Assembly (NCBI GenBank): GCA_019359375.1
Contig: JAHHHL010000019.1
Span: 62,001-126,000, forward strand
From: Lyngbya sp. HA4199-MV5
Lineage (GTDB): Bacteria; Cyanobacteriota; Cyanobacteriia; Leptolyngbyales; Leptolyngbyaceae
Length of the DNA stretch: 64,000 bases
Direction: 5' to 3'
Positions 16,575 through 24,629 of the stretch are shown here, piece after piece; the stretch's first letter is position 1, and each line of letters begins with the position of its first letter. Under the pieces are notes generated by a model. The model was not told the origin of the DNA. It searched no databases and worked only from the letters and a program-made list of their open reading frames with translations. Position numbers and translations under genes: made by a program.

Positions 16575-17912
16575 TTACAGCCATCCTAAAAACGTTTGCA
16601 GCAGCAGCCAGAGGTTCAGGCTCACGATGATGACGGCTACAGCCCCAGCAAGCACCTTAAGCCACGTCGGATTGACAAATTCGCCCATGAGCCGTCGATC
16701 GCTCGTAAACATGACCAGGGGCACAACGGCAAACGAGAGTTGCAAGCTGAGAATGACCTGACTGAGCACCAGCAGATTGCCCGTACTGTGTTCGCCAAAA
16801 AAGACGATCGCAATGACCGCAGGCACGATCGCCAGCAGGCGAGTGACAATGCGCCGCAACCAGGAAGGAATGCGAAGGTGCAGAAACCCTTCCATGACAA
16901 TTTGCCCTGCCAGCGTTGCAGTCAGCGTAGAGCTTTGACCAGAGGCAAGGAGCGCTAACCCAAAGATGGTACTGGCAGCGCTGACACCCAGCAACGGTGA
17001 CAGCAGTTTGTAGGCATCCTGGATTTCGGCGACTTCTCGATAGCCGTTGTTATGGAAGGTTGCCGCCGCCACAATTAAAATGGCAGCATTGATGAACAGT
17101 GCCAGGGTGAGTGCCACAGTCGAGTCGATCGTGCCAAACCGGATTGCCTCGCGTCGTTTTTCAGGAGTGGGTTCCCAGGCGCGGGTCTGAACGATCGCGG
17201 AGTGGAGATACAGGTTATGCGGCATCACCGTCGCACCCAGAATGCCGATCGCGATGTAAAGCTTTTCGGGATCGCGCAAAATCTCGCGATCGGGCAGAAA
17301 GCCCTGCACAATACTCGCCACATCAGGGCGTGAAAACAGGATCTCAGCGGCAAAGCATGTCCCGATCGTGGCAACCAGCATGATGACAAGCGCTTCGACG
17401 TAGCGAAAGCCCTTACTTTGCAAAAAGAGTAAGCCCAGTACATCCAGCGCGGTGATGCACACGCCCCAGAGGAGCGGTAGCCCAAACAACAGTTGTAAGG
17501 CGATCGCGCTACCCAACAGTTCTGCCAGGTCGCAGGCAGCGATCGCAATCTCGCATAGCACCCACAGCACAAAGCTCACTTTAGGGCTGAAGGAATCGCG
17601 GCACATCTGAGCCAAATCTTTTCCAGTCGCAACCCCCAACCGCACACACAGCGATTGCAGCAGTACAGCCATCAGGTTTGAGAGCAAAATCACACTCAGC
17701 AGGGTATAGCCAAACCGGGAACCACCTGCCAAATCGGTTGCCCAATTGCCTGGATCCATGTAACCAACTGAAACCAAATAGCCTGGTCCTGCATATGCCA
17801 CCATTTTGCGCCAAAAGCCCTTGATGGTAGGAATCGGGATGCTTCGATGCACTTCTGGCAGGCTAGGGGCATCAGTGACTTTAGACGGCACATCATCGTT
17901 AGAGAATGACAT
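16575..17912 (-). CDS. mntH: Nramp family divalent metal (Mn2+) transporter
   Basis: A proton-coupled importer of Mn2+ and related ions in the cytoplasmic membrane; Mn is in high demand for photosystem II. The 445-residue protein has about 11 membrane segments. Diagnostic are YMDPGNWATDLAGGSRFGY (DPGN metal site, TM1) and VMPHNLYLHSAIVQTR (MPH motif, TM6) and LASGQSSTLTATLAGQIVMEGF. No Shine-Dalgarno sequence precedes the ATG; instead two copies of GATTATGAAA lie immediately upstream. The protein ends in LLLQTFLGWL and the stop touches a repeat array. Confidence 0.94.
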   Translation of the reverse strand: MSFSNDDVPSKVTDAPSLPEVHRSIPIPTIKGFWRKMVAYAGPGYLVSVGYMDPGNWATDLAGGSRFGYTLLSVILLSNLMAVLLQSLCVRLGVATGKDLAQMCRDSFSPKVSFVLWVLCEIAIAACDLAELLGSAIALQLLFGLPLLWGVCITALDVLGLLFLQSKGFRYVEALVIMLVATIGTCFAAEILFSRPDVASIVQGFLPDREILRDPEKLYIAIGILGATVMPHNLYLHSAIVQTRAWEPTPEKRREAIRFGTIDSTVALTLALFINAAILIVAAATFHNNGYREVAEIQDAYKLLSPLLGVSAASTIFGLALLASGQSSTLTATLAGQIVMEGFLHLRIPSWLRRIVTRLLAIVPAVIAIVFFGEHSTGNLLVLSQVILSLQLSFAVVPLVMFTSDRRLMGEFVNPTWLKVLAGAVAVIIVSLNLWLLLQTFLGWL

Positions 17913-17920
17913 TGGCTCGA

Positions 17921-18066
17921 TTTCATAATCTTTTCATAATCCATTTTATCATTCTCGTTTGCACTGTCTTCACCCTCGCGGCAGGGATTACATTCAACGG
18001 TTAAGCGCGGCAATGGTGTCGTAGCAAACAAGTTGATGAATGAGTCTTCATATGTCTTCATATGAA
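17921..18066 (-). promoter_or_regulatory. Direct repeats and palindrome upstream of mntH
   Basis: Two features lie in the mntH leader. TTTCATAATC is present at 17921-17930 and again at 17932-17941 (GATTATGAAA on the coding strand), 9 to 29 bases before the ATG. Further up, TCTTCATATG is duplicated in tandem at 18045-18064 and overlaps the perfect palindrome TTCATATGAA (18057-18066). Direct repeats like these are typical binding sites of response regulators; regulation by a Mn-sensing system such as ManS/ManR is an inference. Confidence 0.4.
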
Positions 18067-18597
18067 TGATGGAGTCTTTCCCCCCTTAAAGGTTGGCAAA
18101 GCACGTAGCACGCAATAGAAAAGCTACCGCGACTTCAAAACCGAAGGACACGGCAGCACGTACGTTTGGAGTCCCTGAAACCCGATGCGTGGCAAGCAGG
18201 TTTCAGAGTGCCGCCTTCATGAGGTTTGAAGACGACACTATGCTGGTTCTAACTTGCTCTAAATTAGCCATGCCAGCATTCTGAAGGATCTTTATCGTTT
18301 GATTACGCACTTGCCTGGAGAGGGGAAAGTTTTGATTGCGTTGAGAAGGCAGGAGGCAGGAGGCAGAGGGCAGAAGGCAGAGAGCAGAGGGCAGAAGGCA
18401 AGGCTAAAGGCTAAAAAGTTGACTCCTCGCTCCTCACCCCTCACTCCTCGCCCCTCACTCCTCACCCCTCACTCCCCAACGTTTCAACTCAACTGCACCG
18501 TGTGGGGGCTTGTTAAACACAAGCAGACCGTGTAAAGGTAAGGGCATTGTTGCGATCGCTGCAACGTTGAACCCTCTTTGTCCTTACGAATACGCTG
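18067..18597. other. Spacer with heptamer array between mntH and the mla genes
   Basis: No credible gene. 18345-18415 is AGGCAGGAGGCAGAGGGCAG-type repeat and 18420-18478 is TCCTCACCCCTCACTCCTCG-type repeat, in opposite purine/pyrimidine sense. The bases 18500-18597 should hold the promoter of the downstream ATPase gene; no clear -35/-10 was identified. Confidence 0.6.
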
Positions 18598-19380
18598 ATG
18601 GGTGAGCCGTTAATCGAATTAAAGGGAGTCTCCAAAGCCTTTGGTAATCGCGTTGTTTTAGACCGCGTTGACCTGACGCTTCATCGGGGGGATGCACTCG
18701 GCATTATTGGACCGTCAGGTACGGGCAAGTCAACCATTCTGCGCATCATTGCGGGGTTGGATGTGCCAGACGAAGGCGAAATTTTCGTTCAGGGGCAGCA
18801 GCGGCTAGGGTCGATCGACGATGTGCCTGATCCAATCAGCATTGGGCTGGTGTTTCAGCAATCGGCGTTGTTTGACTCATTGACCGTGGAAGAGAATGTT
18901 GGCTTCTACCTGTTGCGGCATTCCAAGCTACCACGGCAGCGGATTCGGCAATTGGTGAAAGACAAGCTGGAGACAGTTGGGCTAGCGGATATTGGCGATC
19001 GCTACCCGGCTGAGCTTTCGGGTGGGATGCGGAAGCGGGTGAGCTTTGCGCGTGCCATCATTGCAAACCCCGATAATCCGCGCGATCAACCAGAAGTGCT
19101 GCTTTACGATGAACCAACCGCTGGCTTAGACCCGATCGCCTCAACGGTTTTAGAAGATGTCATCCGACAATTGCAGTGTGTCAATGTTGGTTGTAGCAGT
19201 TACGCGATCGTGACCCACCAGGAAAGCACGATTCGTCGTGCCGTCGATCGCCTGGTCTTTCTCTATGAGGGCAAAATTCAGTGGGAAGGTGCTCCTCAGG
19301 AGATGAACACCACTGATCATCCGATGGTACAACAGTTTGCCAGAGGCAGTACCAGGGGACCCATTCACGCCACGGGTTGA
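18598..19380 (+). CDS. mlaF: MlaF-like ABC transporter ATP-binding protein
   Basis: The ATPase of an MCE-type lipid transport system (Mla/TGD3 group), working at the cytoplasmic face of the inner membrane. The 260-residue protein has Walker A GPSGTGKST (residues 38-46), the Q-loop in VFQQSALFDSLTVEENVGF, signature LSGGMRKRVSFARAI and Walker B VLLYDEPTAGLDPIA, the last typical of this subgroup. It is followed after 27 bases by the MCE protein. The permease (MlaE/TGD1) is not in the cluster and must be encoded elsewhere. Confidence 0.9.
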   Translation: MGEPLIELKGVSKAFGNRVVLDRVDLTLHRGDALGIIGPSGTGKSTILRIIAGLDVPDEGEIFVQGQQRLGSIDDVPDPISIGLVFQQSALFDSLTVEENVGFYLLRHSKLPRQRIRQLVKDKLETVGLADIGDRYPAELSGGMRKRVSFARAIIANPDNPRDQPEVLLYDEPTAGLDPIASTVLEDVIRQLQCVNVGCSSYAIVTHQESTIRRAVDRLVFLYEGKIQWEGAPQEMNTTDHPMVQQFARGSTRGPIHATG

Positions 19381-19407
19381 TGGTTTGAAAAAGTGTGAGG
19401 ATAGTGT

Positions 19408-20637
19408 ATGCAGAATTCCACAGGCGGCAGACGACTCTCGAGATCGCTCCGGGAAAGCTCTTTGGGGCTATTCGTTTTACTAGCAGTCGGGCTTTTTGTG
19501 CTGCTGGTCATCTGGTTGCGGGGCTTCAGTCCGGGTAAACGCAGCTACAACGCCTTTGTCGAATTTGATAATGCAGGCGGCATCAAACAGGGCACCCCCG
19601 TTGCCTATCGGGGCATTCGAGTGGGCGAAGTTGTGGGCGTGAAACCGCAGCCCAGAGGCGTGATCTTGAAAGTAAAAATCTCTCCTTCCGACTTGTTAAT
19701 TCCCAGTAGCGCGGTGATTGAGGCGAATCAATCCGGGCTAATTGGGGAACCGTCGATCGACATTTCGCCGCTTCAAGATCTGCCACCCGGTAACATTGCC
19801 CAACCGCTCGATCGCAACTGCAACCCCAGCATCATTATTTGCAATAACTCCAGGCTGCAAGGGCAAGCAAGGCTCAACGTCAACGAGCTGATCCGGGCTG
19901 TTCTTCGTATTGCCAACCTGGTCAGCGACCCCGAATTTACCGCCAATGTGAACTCAGTGGCGAAGAATGCCTCTAATGCAGCAGCGGGCATTGCCAAACT
20001 CAGTCGTGAAGTGTCCAAACCCTTGAAATCGGTGGCACCAACGCTGGATGAATTTCGCCTCTCTGCTCGTCAGTTGGGTTTAACCGCACAGGAAGCCAAT
20101 CGACTGCTGGCGACCAATCGGACTTCGCTCACCACGACCCTGAGCAACGTGAGTGAGGCAAGCGGTGAACTGAAGGGCGCAATCGCCAGCCTTGCCCCGG
20201 TTTTGAACCAGGTGAAGCGTACAGAAATCCTCCGCAACCTGGAAACGCTCTCTGCAAATGCAGCGGCTGCCTCTGCCAATTTACGCACCTTCTCGCAAGA
20301 TTTTGGCAATCCAAATAATCTGCTCCTCCTCCAGCAAACGTTGGATTCAGCTCGCTCGACTTTTCAGAACACGCAAAAAATTACCTCCGATCTGGACGAG
20401 CTAACAGGTGATCCCAGCTTTCGAGTCAACCTTCGCAAGCTGATTAATAGCCTGAGTAAGCTGGTCTCTTCCACACAGCAACTCCAGAAGGAGGCAGAAA
20501 TCGCTCGGTTGCTGACTCCGATCGCCGCAATGGATGTTTCTGCCAACCCGCCAGTGGTCAGCCCAACCGCAGTGCCCACACCGACTAAATCGGTGCTGGA
20601 GGAACCTACACCATCTGCCTCTGAGGTGCAAAAATAA
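19408..20637 (+). CDS. mlaD: MlaD/TGD2-like MCE family protein
   Basis: The substrate-binding component of the MCE lipid transporter. The 409-residue protein has one N-terminal membrane segment (SLGLFVLLAVGLFVLLVIWL, about residues 18-37), an MCE domain at about 40-130 (FVEFDNAGGIKQGTPVAYRG, IRVGEVVGV, GLIGEPSIDI) and a long helical region at 150-370 that probably builds a periplasmic tube, then a Pro/Thr-rich tail. Cyanobacterial homologues are thought to move lipids between membranes; the direction is not settled. It lies between the ATPase and a WD40 lipoprotein, all co-directional. Confidence 0.9.
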   Translation: MQNSTGGRRLSRSLRESSLGLFVLLAVGLFVLLVIWLRGFSPGKRSYNAFVEFDNAGGIKQGTPVAYRGIRVGEVVGVKPQPRGVILKVKISPSDLLIPSSAVIEANQSGLIGEPSIDISPLQDLPPGNIAQPLDRNCNPSIIICNNSRLQGQARLNVNELIRAVLRIANLVSDPEFTANVNSVAKNASNAAAGIAKLSREVSKPLKSVAPTLDEFRLSARQLGLTAQEANRLLATNRTSLTTTLSNVSEASGELKGAIASLAPVLNQVKRTEILRNLETLSANAAAASANLRTFSQDFGNPNNLLLLQQTLDSARSTFQNTQKITSDLDELTGDPSFRVNLRKLINSLSKLVSSTQQLQKEAEIARLLTPIAAMDVSANPPVVSPTAVPTPTKSVLEEPTPSASEVQK

Positions 20638-20683
20638 CCCACCTCCAAGGTGCAAAAATACTCACCTCCAAGGTGCAAAAATA
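20625..20683 (+). repeat. Triplicate GGTGCAAAAATA with hairpins at the mlaD stop
   Basis: GGTGCAAAAATA occurs at 20625, 20649 and 20672. The first copy carries the mlaD stop codon (TAA 20635-20637). The second and third copies are preceded by CACCTCCAAGGTG, an inverted repeat with a 3-base loop. This looks like a recent tandem duplication of the gene end and could form two small hairpins in the mRNA between mlaD and the WD40 gene. Confidence 0.7.
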
Positions 20684-20713
20684 AAAAGGAGTGGCAGCAG
20701 AGGGACGATCGCA

Positions 20714-21739
20714 ATGTCAGCAAGAGGCATCATTCTCAGCGGATTAGTCACGATCGCAGCTTTTACAGGCATTCTCACAGGCTGTGATTCCTCCTCGTCT
20801 TCAGATTTCCCGTCGTCGATCGATCGCCCTTCACCCAGCGCCAGTGTGTCCAATCCCTGGCAGTCGGCGCAGCTAGTGCGCACGATTAGCAAAGCAGATG
20901 AACCTATCCTCCAGATTGCTATCAGCCCAAACGGTAAAACGATCGCCAGCGGTAGCGTTGAAGGCTTTGCCGATCTATGGGAAGTCAGCACAGGCAAACA
21001 ACTGCGCGACTTCAGCGTTCGCTCCAGAGTGGAATCGCTCGCCTTTAGTTTGGATGGGCAAAGCTTGGCGACGGGTGGCGATGACGGCAAAGTGAGGCTC
21101 TGGCAAGCTAGCACTGGGAAATTCATTCGATCATTAGCAACGTATCCCTTTCCTGTACAGTCGATCGCCTTTAGTCCCGATGGCACTATCCTTGCGACCA
21201 GCAGTTGGAAAAAAACCGTTGAACTCTGGAATGTCTCGACCGGGCAATTGCTCCGCACTCTGATTGGTCACACCGATACCGTCAATGCAATCGCCTTTAG
21301 CCCGGATGGTAAAACCCTGGCTAGCAGCAGCTATGATGGCACCATTCGGCTTTGGAACCCGACCGCAGGCGACTCCATCCATACCTTTGTGGCATACAAA
21401 CGCCCGGTGTATACCCTTGCCTTCAGCCCCGATGGAAAACAGCTCGTCAGCGGCGGCGATAACACGCTCAAGCTTTGGGATCTACAGACGACCCAACTGC
21501 ACGCCACCCTGATCGGTCACGCTGATGTGATCACCTCCATTGCGATCGCCCCTGACGGACGCACGCTCGTCAGCGGTAGCCGCGATAAAACCATCAAGGT
21601 CTGGGATCTCGCCACCGGAGTGCTGCTCAAAACCCTCTCGGATAACCCAATTCTTGTGGTCGGCATGACACCCGATGGACAGACGATCGTCAGCACGGGC
21701 AACGACGGCAAAATCAAGCTCTGGAGACCCGCTCAGTGA
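20714..21739 (+). CDS. WD40 repeat lipoprotein
   Basis: A 341-residue secreted lipoprotein. The signal peptide MSARGIILSGLVTIAAFTGI is followed by the lipobox LTGC with Cys24, then a Ser-rich linker. Seven WD units follow, each with FSPDG...LA(S/T)...D..(V/I)(R/K)LW (for example FSPDGTILATSSWKKTVELW), enough to close one seven-bladed propeller. ATG 20714 is chosen because it opens the signal peptide; upstream frame overlaps mlaD out of phase. Its position 76 bases after mlaD suggests co-transcription and possibly a scaffold role on the outer side of the membrane, an inference only. Confidence 0.88.
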   Translation: MSARGIILSGLVTIAAFTGILTGCDSSSSSDFPSSIDRPSPSASVSNPWQSAQLVRTISKADEPILQIAISPNGKTIASGSVEGFADLWEVSTGKQLRDFSVRSRVESLAFSLDGQSLATGGDDGKVRLWQASTGKFIRSLATYPFPVQSIAFSPDGTILATSSWKKTVELWNVSTGQLLRTLIGHTDTVNAIAFSPDGKTLASSSYDGTIRLWNPTAGDSIHTFVAYKRPVYTLAFSPDGKQLVSGGDNTLKLWDLQTTQLHATLIGHADVITSIAIAPDGRTLVSGSRDKTIKVWDLATGVLLKTLSDNPILVVGMTPDGQTIVSTGNDGKIKLWRPAQ

Positions 21740-21764
21740 TTAACGTCATCGAGATTGAGCGCAG

Positions 21765-21850
21765 AGGCAGAGGCAAAGGGATGAGGGATGAGGGATGAAG
21801 GCTAAAAGGCTGACCCCTGACCCCTGACCCCTCACTCCTGACCGCTGATT
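21765..21850. repeat. Heptamer arrays before mutL
   Basis: AGGGATGAGGGATGAGGGAT then CTGACCCCTGACCCCTGACC-type units; no gene. It separates the WD40 gene from mutL. Confidence 0.8.
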
Positions 21851-21889
21851 GCATGTTCATCCACTTGCCGTCTCACCTACACTAAAGGT

Positions 21890-23785
21890 ATGACATCTGG
21901 GATTGGGGCTTTACCAGTAGAGGTTGTGCATCTCATTGCAGCGGGAGAAGTCATTGATTCCCTGGCGGCAGTGGTGCGCGAGTTAGCAGAAAATGCGCTG
22001 GATGCTGGGGCAACCCGCATTATGATCGCGCTTTCACCAGAACAATGGCGATTACGCGTGGCAGATAACGGCATTGGCATGAGTCTGGTAGACCTGAAGC
22101 AAGCCGCAGCCCCCCACAGCACCAGCAAAATTCGAGACAGCCATGATCTCTTGAAGATCACCAGCCTGGGCTTCAGAGGTGAAGCCCTCCATAGCCTTGC
22201 CCAACTTGCCGATCTCCAAATTCTGAGTCGTTCAGCAGGATCTAGTGAAGGTTGGCATGTCCTCTATAACACTCAGGGAAAGCCACTGCACACAGAGCCT
22301 GCTGCGATCGCTCCTGGCACCGTTGTCACCGTCGATCAGCTCTTTGGCACCTGGGCATCTCGTCGTCAAGGCTTACCACCTCTAGCTCAGCAAATGCGGG
22401 CTGTACAAGCCACCATCCATCAACTGGCGCTCTGTCATCCGCAAGTCACCTGGCAGGTGCAGCAGACCGACACTCGCAGCGACACGCCCCGCGATCGTGA
22501 CTGGTTTCATCTTTGGGCTGGCACCACTGCACTGCAAATTTTGCCCCAAATTTTGCGCGACGTACAGGCAGATGATTTGCAGGAGTTGACGCTAAAAGTT
22601 AAGGAGTTGGAAAAGGATCCAGGATTAAGACTAAAAGCTAAAGAAAGTCGAATCTCCTTTCATCCCTCATCCCTCATCCCTCATCCCTCCCTCTACCTCC
22701 TCCTCGGCTTGCCCGATCGCTGCCATCGTCACCGTCCTGATTGGGTTCGCGTGGCAATCAATGGTCGCTTTGTCCAAATGCCAGAGCTAGAGCAGACGAT
22801 TCTGGCAAGCTTTCGGCAAACTGTGCCACGCGATCGCTTCCCCATTTGCCTCATCCATCTCCAGGTGCCCCCAGAGCACATCGACTGGAACCGCCATCCC
22901 GCTAAGTCCGAAATCTACTTGCATCACCTCAGCTTTTGGCGAGAGCAGGTTGCCAGCGCGATCGAGCAAGCGCTGCGCCTCAGCCCTCTGAATCTTTCAG
23001 ATACTCTCTATTCGCAACGAGTCGGCACACTGCTGAAAACGGCTGAAGCGGAAGGTGGGTATGGTGAGAGGAGGGTTCAGGAGGCAAAAGGCAGAAGGCA
23101 GGAGGCAGGAGGCAGGAGGCAGGAGGCAGAAGGAGGAGAAGCAAGGGGGGCAGAGGAAGCAGGGGAGGCAGGGGAAGTAGGGGAAGCAGGGGAGGCAAAC
23201 GCAACTCAAAACTCTTCTCACTCCTCACTCCTCACTCCTCACTCCTCACCCCTCAAAGCCCTTGCTCAAGTCCACAACACCTACATTCTTGCCGAGCATC
23301 CTACGGGCGTTTGGTTGGTGGAGCAGCATATTGCCCATGAGCGGGTGCTGTACGAGCAGTTGTGCGATCGCTGGCAGCTTGTCCCCCTTGAACCAGCGAT
23401 CATTTTGAATCAACCTGCCGTTTCTCAAGTGGAACAACTGCAACGCCTAGGTTTAGACATTGAACCCTTTGGCGAAACGGTGTGGATGGCGCGATCGGCT
23501 CCAGCGATCCTGGCGCAGCGCGACGATTGCACAGAAGCCCTGCTAGAACTCAGTTTGGGTGGAGACTTACAAACGGCGCAAGTGGCTACAGCGTGTCGCA
23601 GTGCCATTCGTAACGGCACGCCGCTGTCTCTTCACGAGATGCAAACCCTGCTCAATCAGTGGCAGCAAACCCGCAATCCGCGCACCTGCCCTCATGGTCG
23701 CCCCATTTGCCTCACGTTGGAAGAATCGTCGCTGTCACGGTTTTTCCGTCGGCATTGGGTGATTGGTAAGAGTCATGGGGTGTAG
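21890..23785 (+). CDS. mutL: DNA mismatch repair protein MutL with two repeat-encoded insertions
   Basis: A 631-residue MutL. The N-terminal GHKL ATPase shows RELAENALDAGA, DNGIGM, STSKI and GFRGEAL, the transducer domain NGRFVQMPELEQ, and the C-terminal domain ACRSAIRNGTPLS and CPHGRPICLTLEE. The endonuclease motif (DQHAx2Ex4E in nicking MutLs) reads EQHIAHERVLYE. Two segments are encoded by heptamer repeats: residues about 233-267 inside the transducer domain and 387-455 in the interdomain linker (EAGEAGEVGEAGEA, SSLLTPHSSPL). The linker is disordered in MutL and can tolerate this; the first insertion is more surprising. No mutS is adjacent. Confidence 0.93.
   Translation: MTSGIGALPVEVVHLIAAGEVIDSLAAVVRELAENALDAGATRIMIALSPEQWRLRVADNGIGMSLVDLKQAAAPHSTSKIRDSHDLLKITSLGFRGEALHSLAQLADLQILSRSAGSSEGWHVLYNTQGKPLHTEPAAIAPGTVVTVDQLFGTWASRRQGLPPLAQQMRAVQATIHQLALCHPQVTWQVQQTDTRSDTPRDRDWFHLWAGTTALQILPQILRDVQADDLQELTLKVKELEKDPGLRLKAKESRISFHPSSLIPHPSLYLLLGLPDRCHRHRPDWVRVAINGRFVQMPELEQTILASFRQTVPRDRFPICLIHLQVPPEHIDWNRHPAKSEIYLHHLSFWREQVASAIEQALRLSPLNLSDTLYSQRVGTLLKTAEAEGGYGERRVQEAKGRRQEAGGRRQEAEGGEARGAEEAGEAGEVGEAGEANATQNSSHSSLLTPHSSPLKALAQVHNTYILAEHPTGVWLVEQHIAHERVLYEQLCDRWQLVPLEPAIILNQPAVSQVEQLQRLGLDIEPFGETVWMARSAPAILAQRDDCTEALLELSLGGDLQTAQVATACRSAIRNGTPLSLHEMQTLLNQWQQTRNPRTCPHGRPICLTLEESSLSRFFRRHWVIGKSHGV
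22590..22690. repeat. Heptamer repeat inside the mutL N-terminal region
   Basis: Units such as CTAAAAGCTAAAG and CATCCCTCATCCCTCATCCC encode LKAKESRISFHPSSLIPHPS between the ATPase and the rest of the transducer domain, in frame. Confidence 0.75.
23050..23258. repeat. Heptamer repeat inside the mutL linker
   Basis: AGGCAGAAGGCAGGAGGCAG, GGGGAAGCAGGGGAGGCA and CTCACTCCTCACTCCTCACT arrays, translated without a stop into GRRQEAGGRRQEAEGG and related peptides. Confidence 0.85.
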
Positions 23786-23921
23786 GGTGCGGGGTGTAGG
23801 GGATAGGCAGTAAATGTGTTTGCAGGAAAGACGATCGCTCTTCTGGTGTGGAGATGTGGCGAGAGCGATCGTCTTCCCGGCAGTTTCTAGCAGTTCAAAC
23901 AAGTTCGCTTAAACAAGCGCC

Positions 23922-24278
23922 TCAGCTAGCGTAATAGAAGCGCTCATAGACAACTTTGCCGTCTTTCCACTTTTGGACAGACACCTGATCGTAAGTGCGC
24001 TTACCCCAATCGGCATGAGTGTAGTCTAAAAACCACTCCGAAATGATGACATCATCGCCGTAGGCAACGCTTTTCACCTCGGCTCCTCGAAACTCGGTCA
24101 GCTTTGAGAAAAACTCCAGTTCGCGCTGACGGTTCGCGTCTTTGCCCACCGTTGGCGGATTGTCATTCTCTTGCATCACTACACCATCCGCGTAGTATTG
24201 CTCGAAAACATCCATTGCTTTGCCTTGCAAAACCTGGGTTTTGATGTCTTCAAAGGTTGCTTTCAGGTCCGTACTCAT
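23922..24278 (-). CDS. SnoaL-like (NTF2 fold) small protein
   Basis: A 118-residue protein of the SnoaL/NTF2-like fold: MSTDLKATFEDIKTQVLQGK, a helix-loop DVFEQYYADGVVMQEND, then strands EFRGAEVKSVAYGDDVIISE and QVSVQKWKDGKVVYERFYY. Such domains hold small hydrophobic ligands or act as isomerases; the actual role is unknown. Start at 24278 is chosen for the strong GGAGAGG upstream; a longer frame to 24512 has no conserved residues and low-quality composition. Confidence 0.78.
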   Translation of the reverse strand: MSTDLKATFEDIKTQVLQGKAMDVFEQYYADGVVMQENDNPPTVGKDANRQRELEFFSKLTEFRGAEVKSVAYGDDVIISEWFLDYTHADWGKRTYDQVSVQKWKDGKVVYERFYYAS

Positions 24279-24420
24279 ATAAGCCTCTCCGTTTGTTTGT
24301 GTTTGCGATGATTTAGAACGTGAACTGGCATTGGAAGCATCATGGAAAGCGCTTTTAAGCAGAGATAGCCCGTTTGTGTCTGGAACTATTCTGCTCGCCC
24401 TGCTCTGTTCAACTCCATAC

Positions 24421-24436
24421 TGTACGACTTCGTACA
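24421..24436. promoter_or_regulatory. 16-base palindrome TGTACGACTTCGTACA
   Basis: A perfect inverted repeat (TGTACGA - 2 bases - TCGTACA) about 145 bases upstream of the SnoaL-like gene, next to an AT-rich run (ATATATATACAGG). It also satisfies the loose NtcA consensus GTA-N8-TAC. Operator function is an inference. Confidence 0.35.
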
Positions 24437-24540
24437 ATATATATACAGGTATATCACGCAAACTATTTGATTGCAAACTATTTTGATAGAAATTTTTAGG
24501 TAAGATAGGCAATTAATGTAGGGCTTACGCATTCTGACTA

Positions 24541-24605
24541 AAACCTCGGAGGTTTAAACCGCTACGGGATTTAAATGCCCGCTCCCTGGTTCAAACCTCC
24601 GAGGT
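24541..24605. repeat. Inverted repeat ACCTCGGAGGTTT / AAACCTCCGAGGT
   Basis: Left arm 24543-24555 and right arm 24593-24605 pair perfectly over 13 bases around a 37-base loop, and the left arm with its flank (AAACCTCGGAGGTTT) is itself palindromic. It sits in the 351-base gap between the SnoaL-like and TPR genes, which holds no gene. It may be a small non-autonomous mobile element or a dispersed repeat. Confidence 0.6.
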
Positions 24606-24629
24606 CTGGTAAGCTACTCTGGAATTTTG

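Noticed and set aside
17696-18061. Minus frame starting MKTYEDSFINLFATTPLPRL that overlaps the mntH start
   Set aside because: Runs out of phase through the mntH signature region; could be a leader peptide at best, without evidence.
18093-18284. 63-codon plus-strand open frame between mntH and mlaF
   Set aside because: No ribosome binding site, no recognised motif, composition unlike neighbouring genes.
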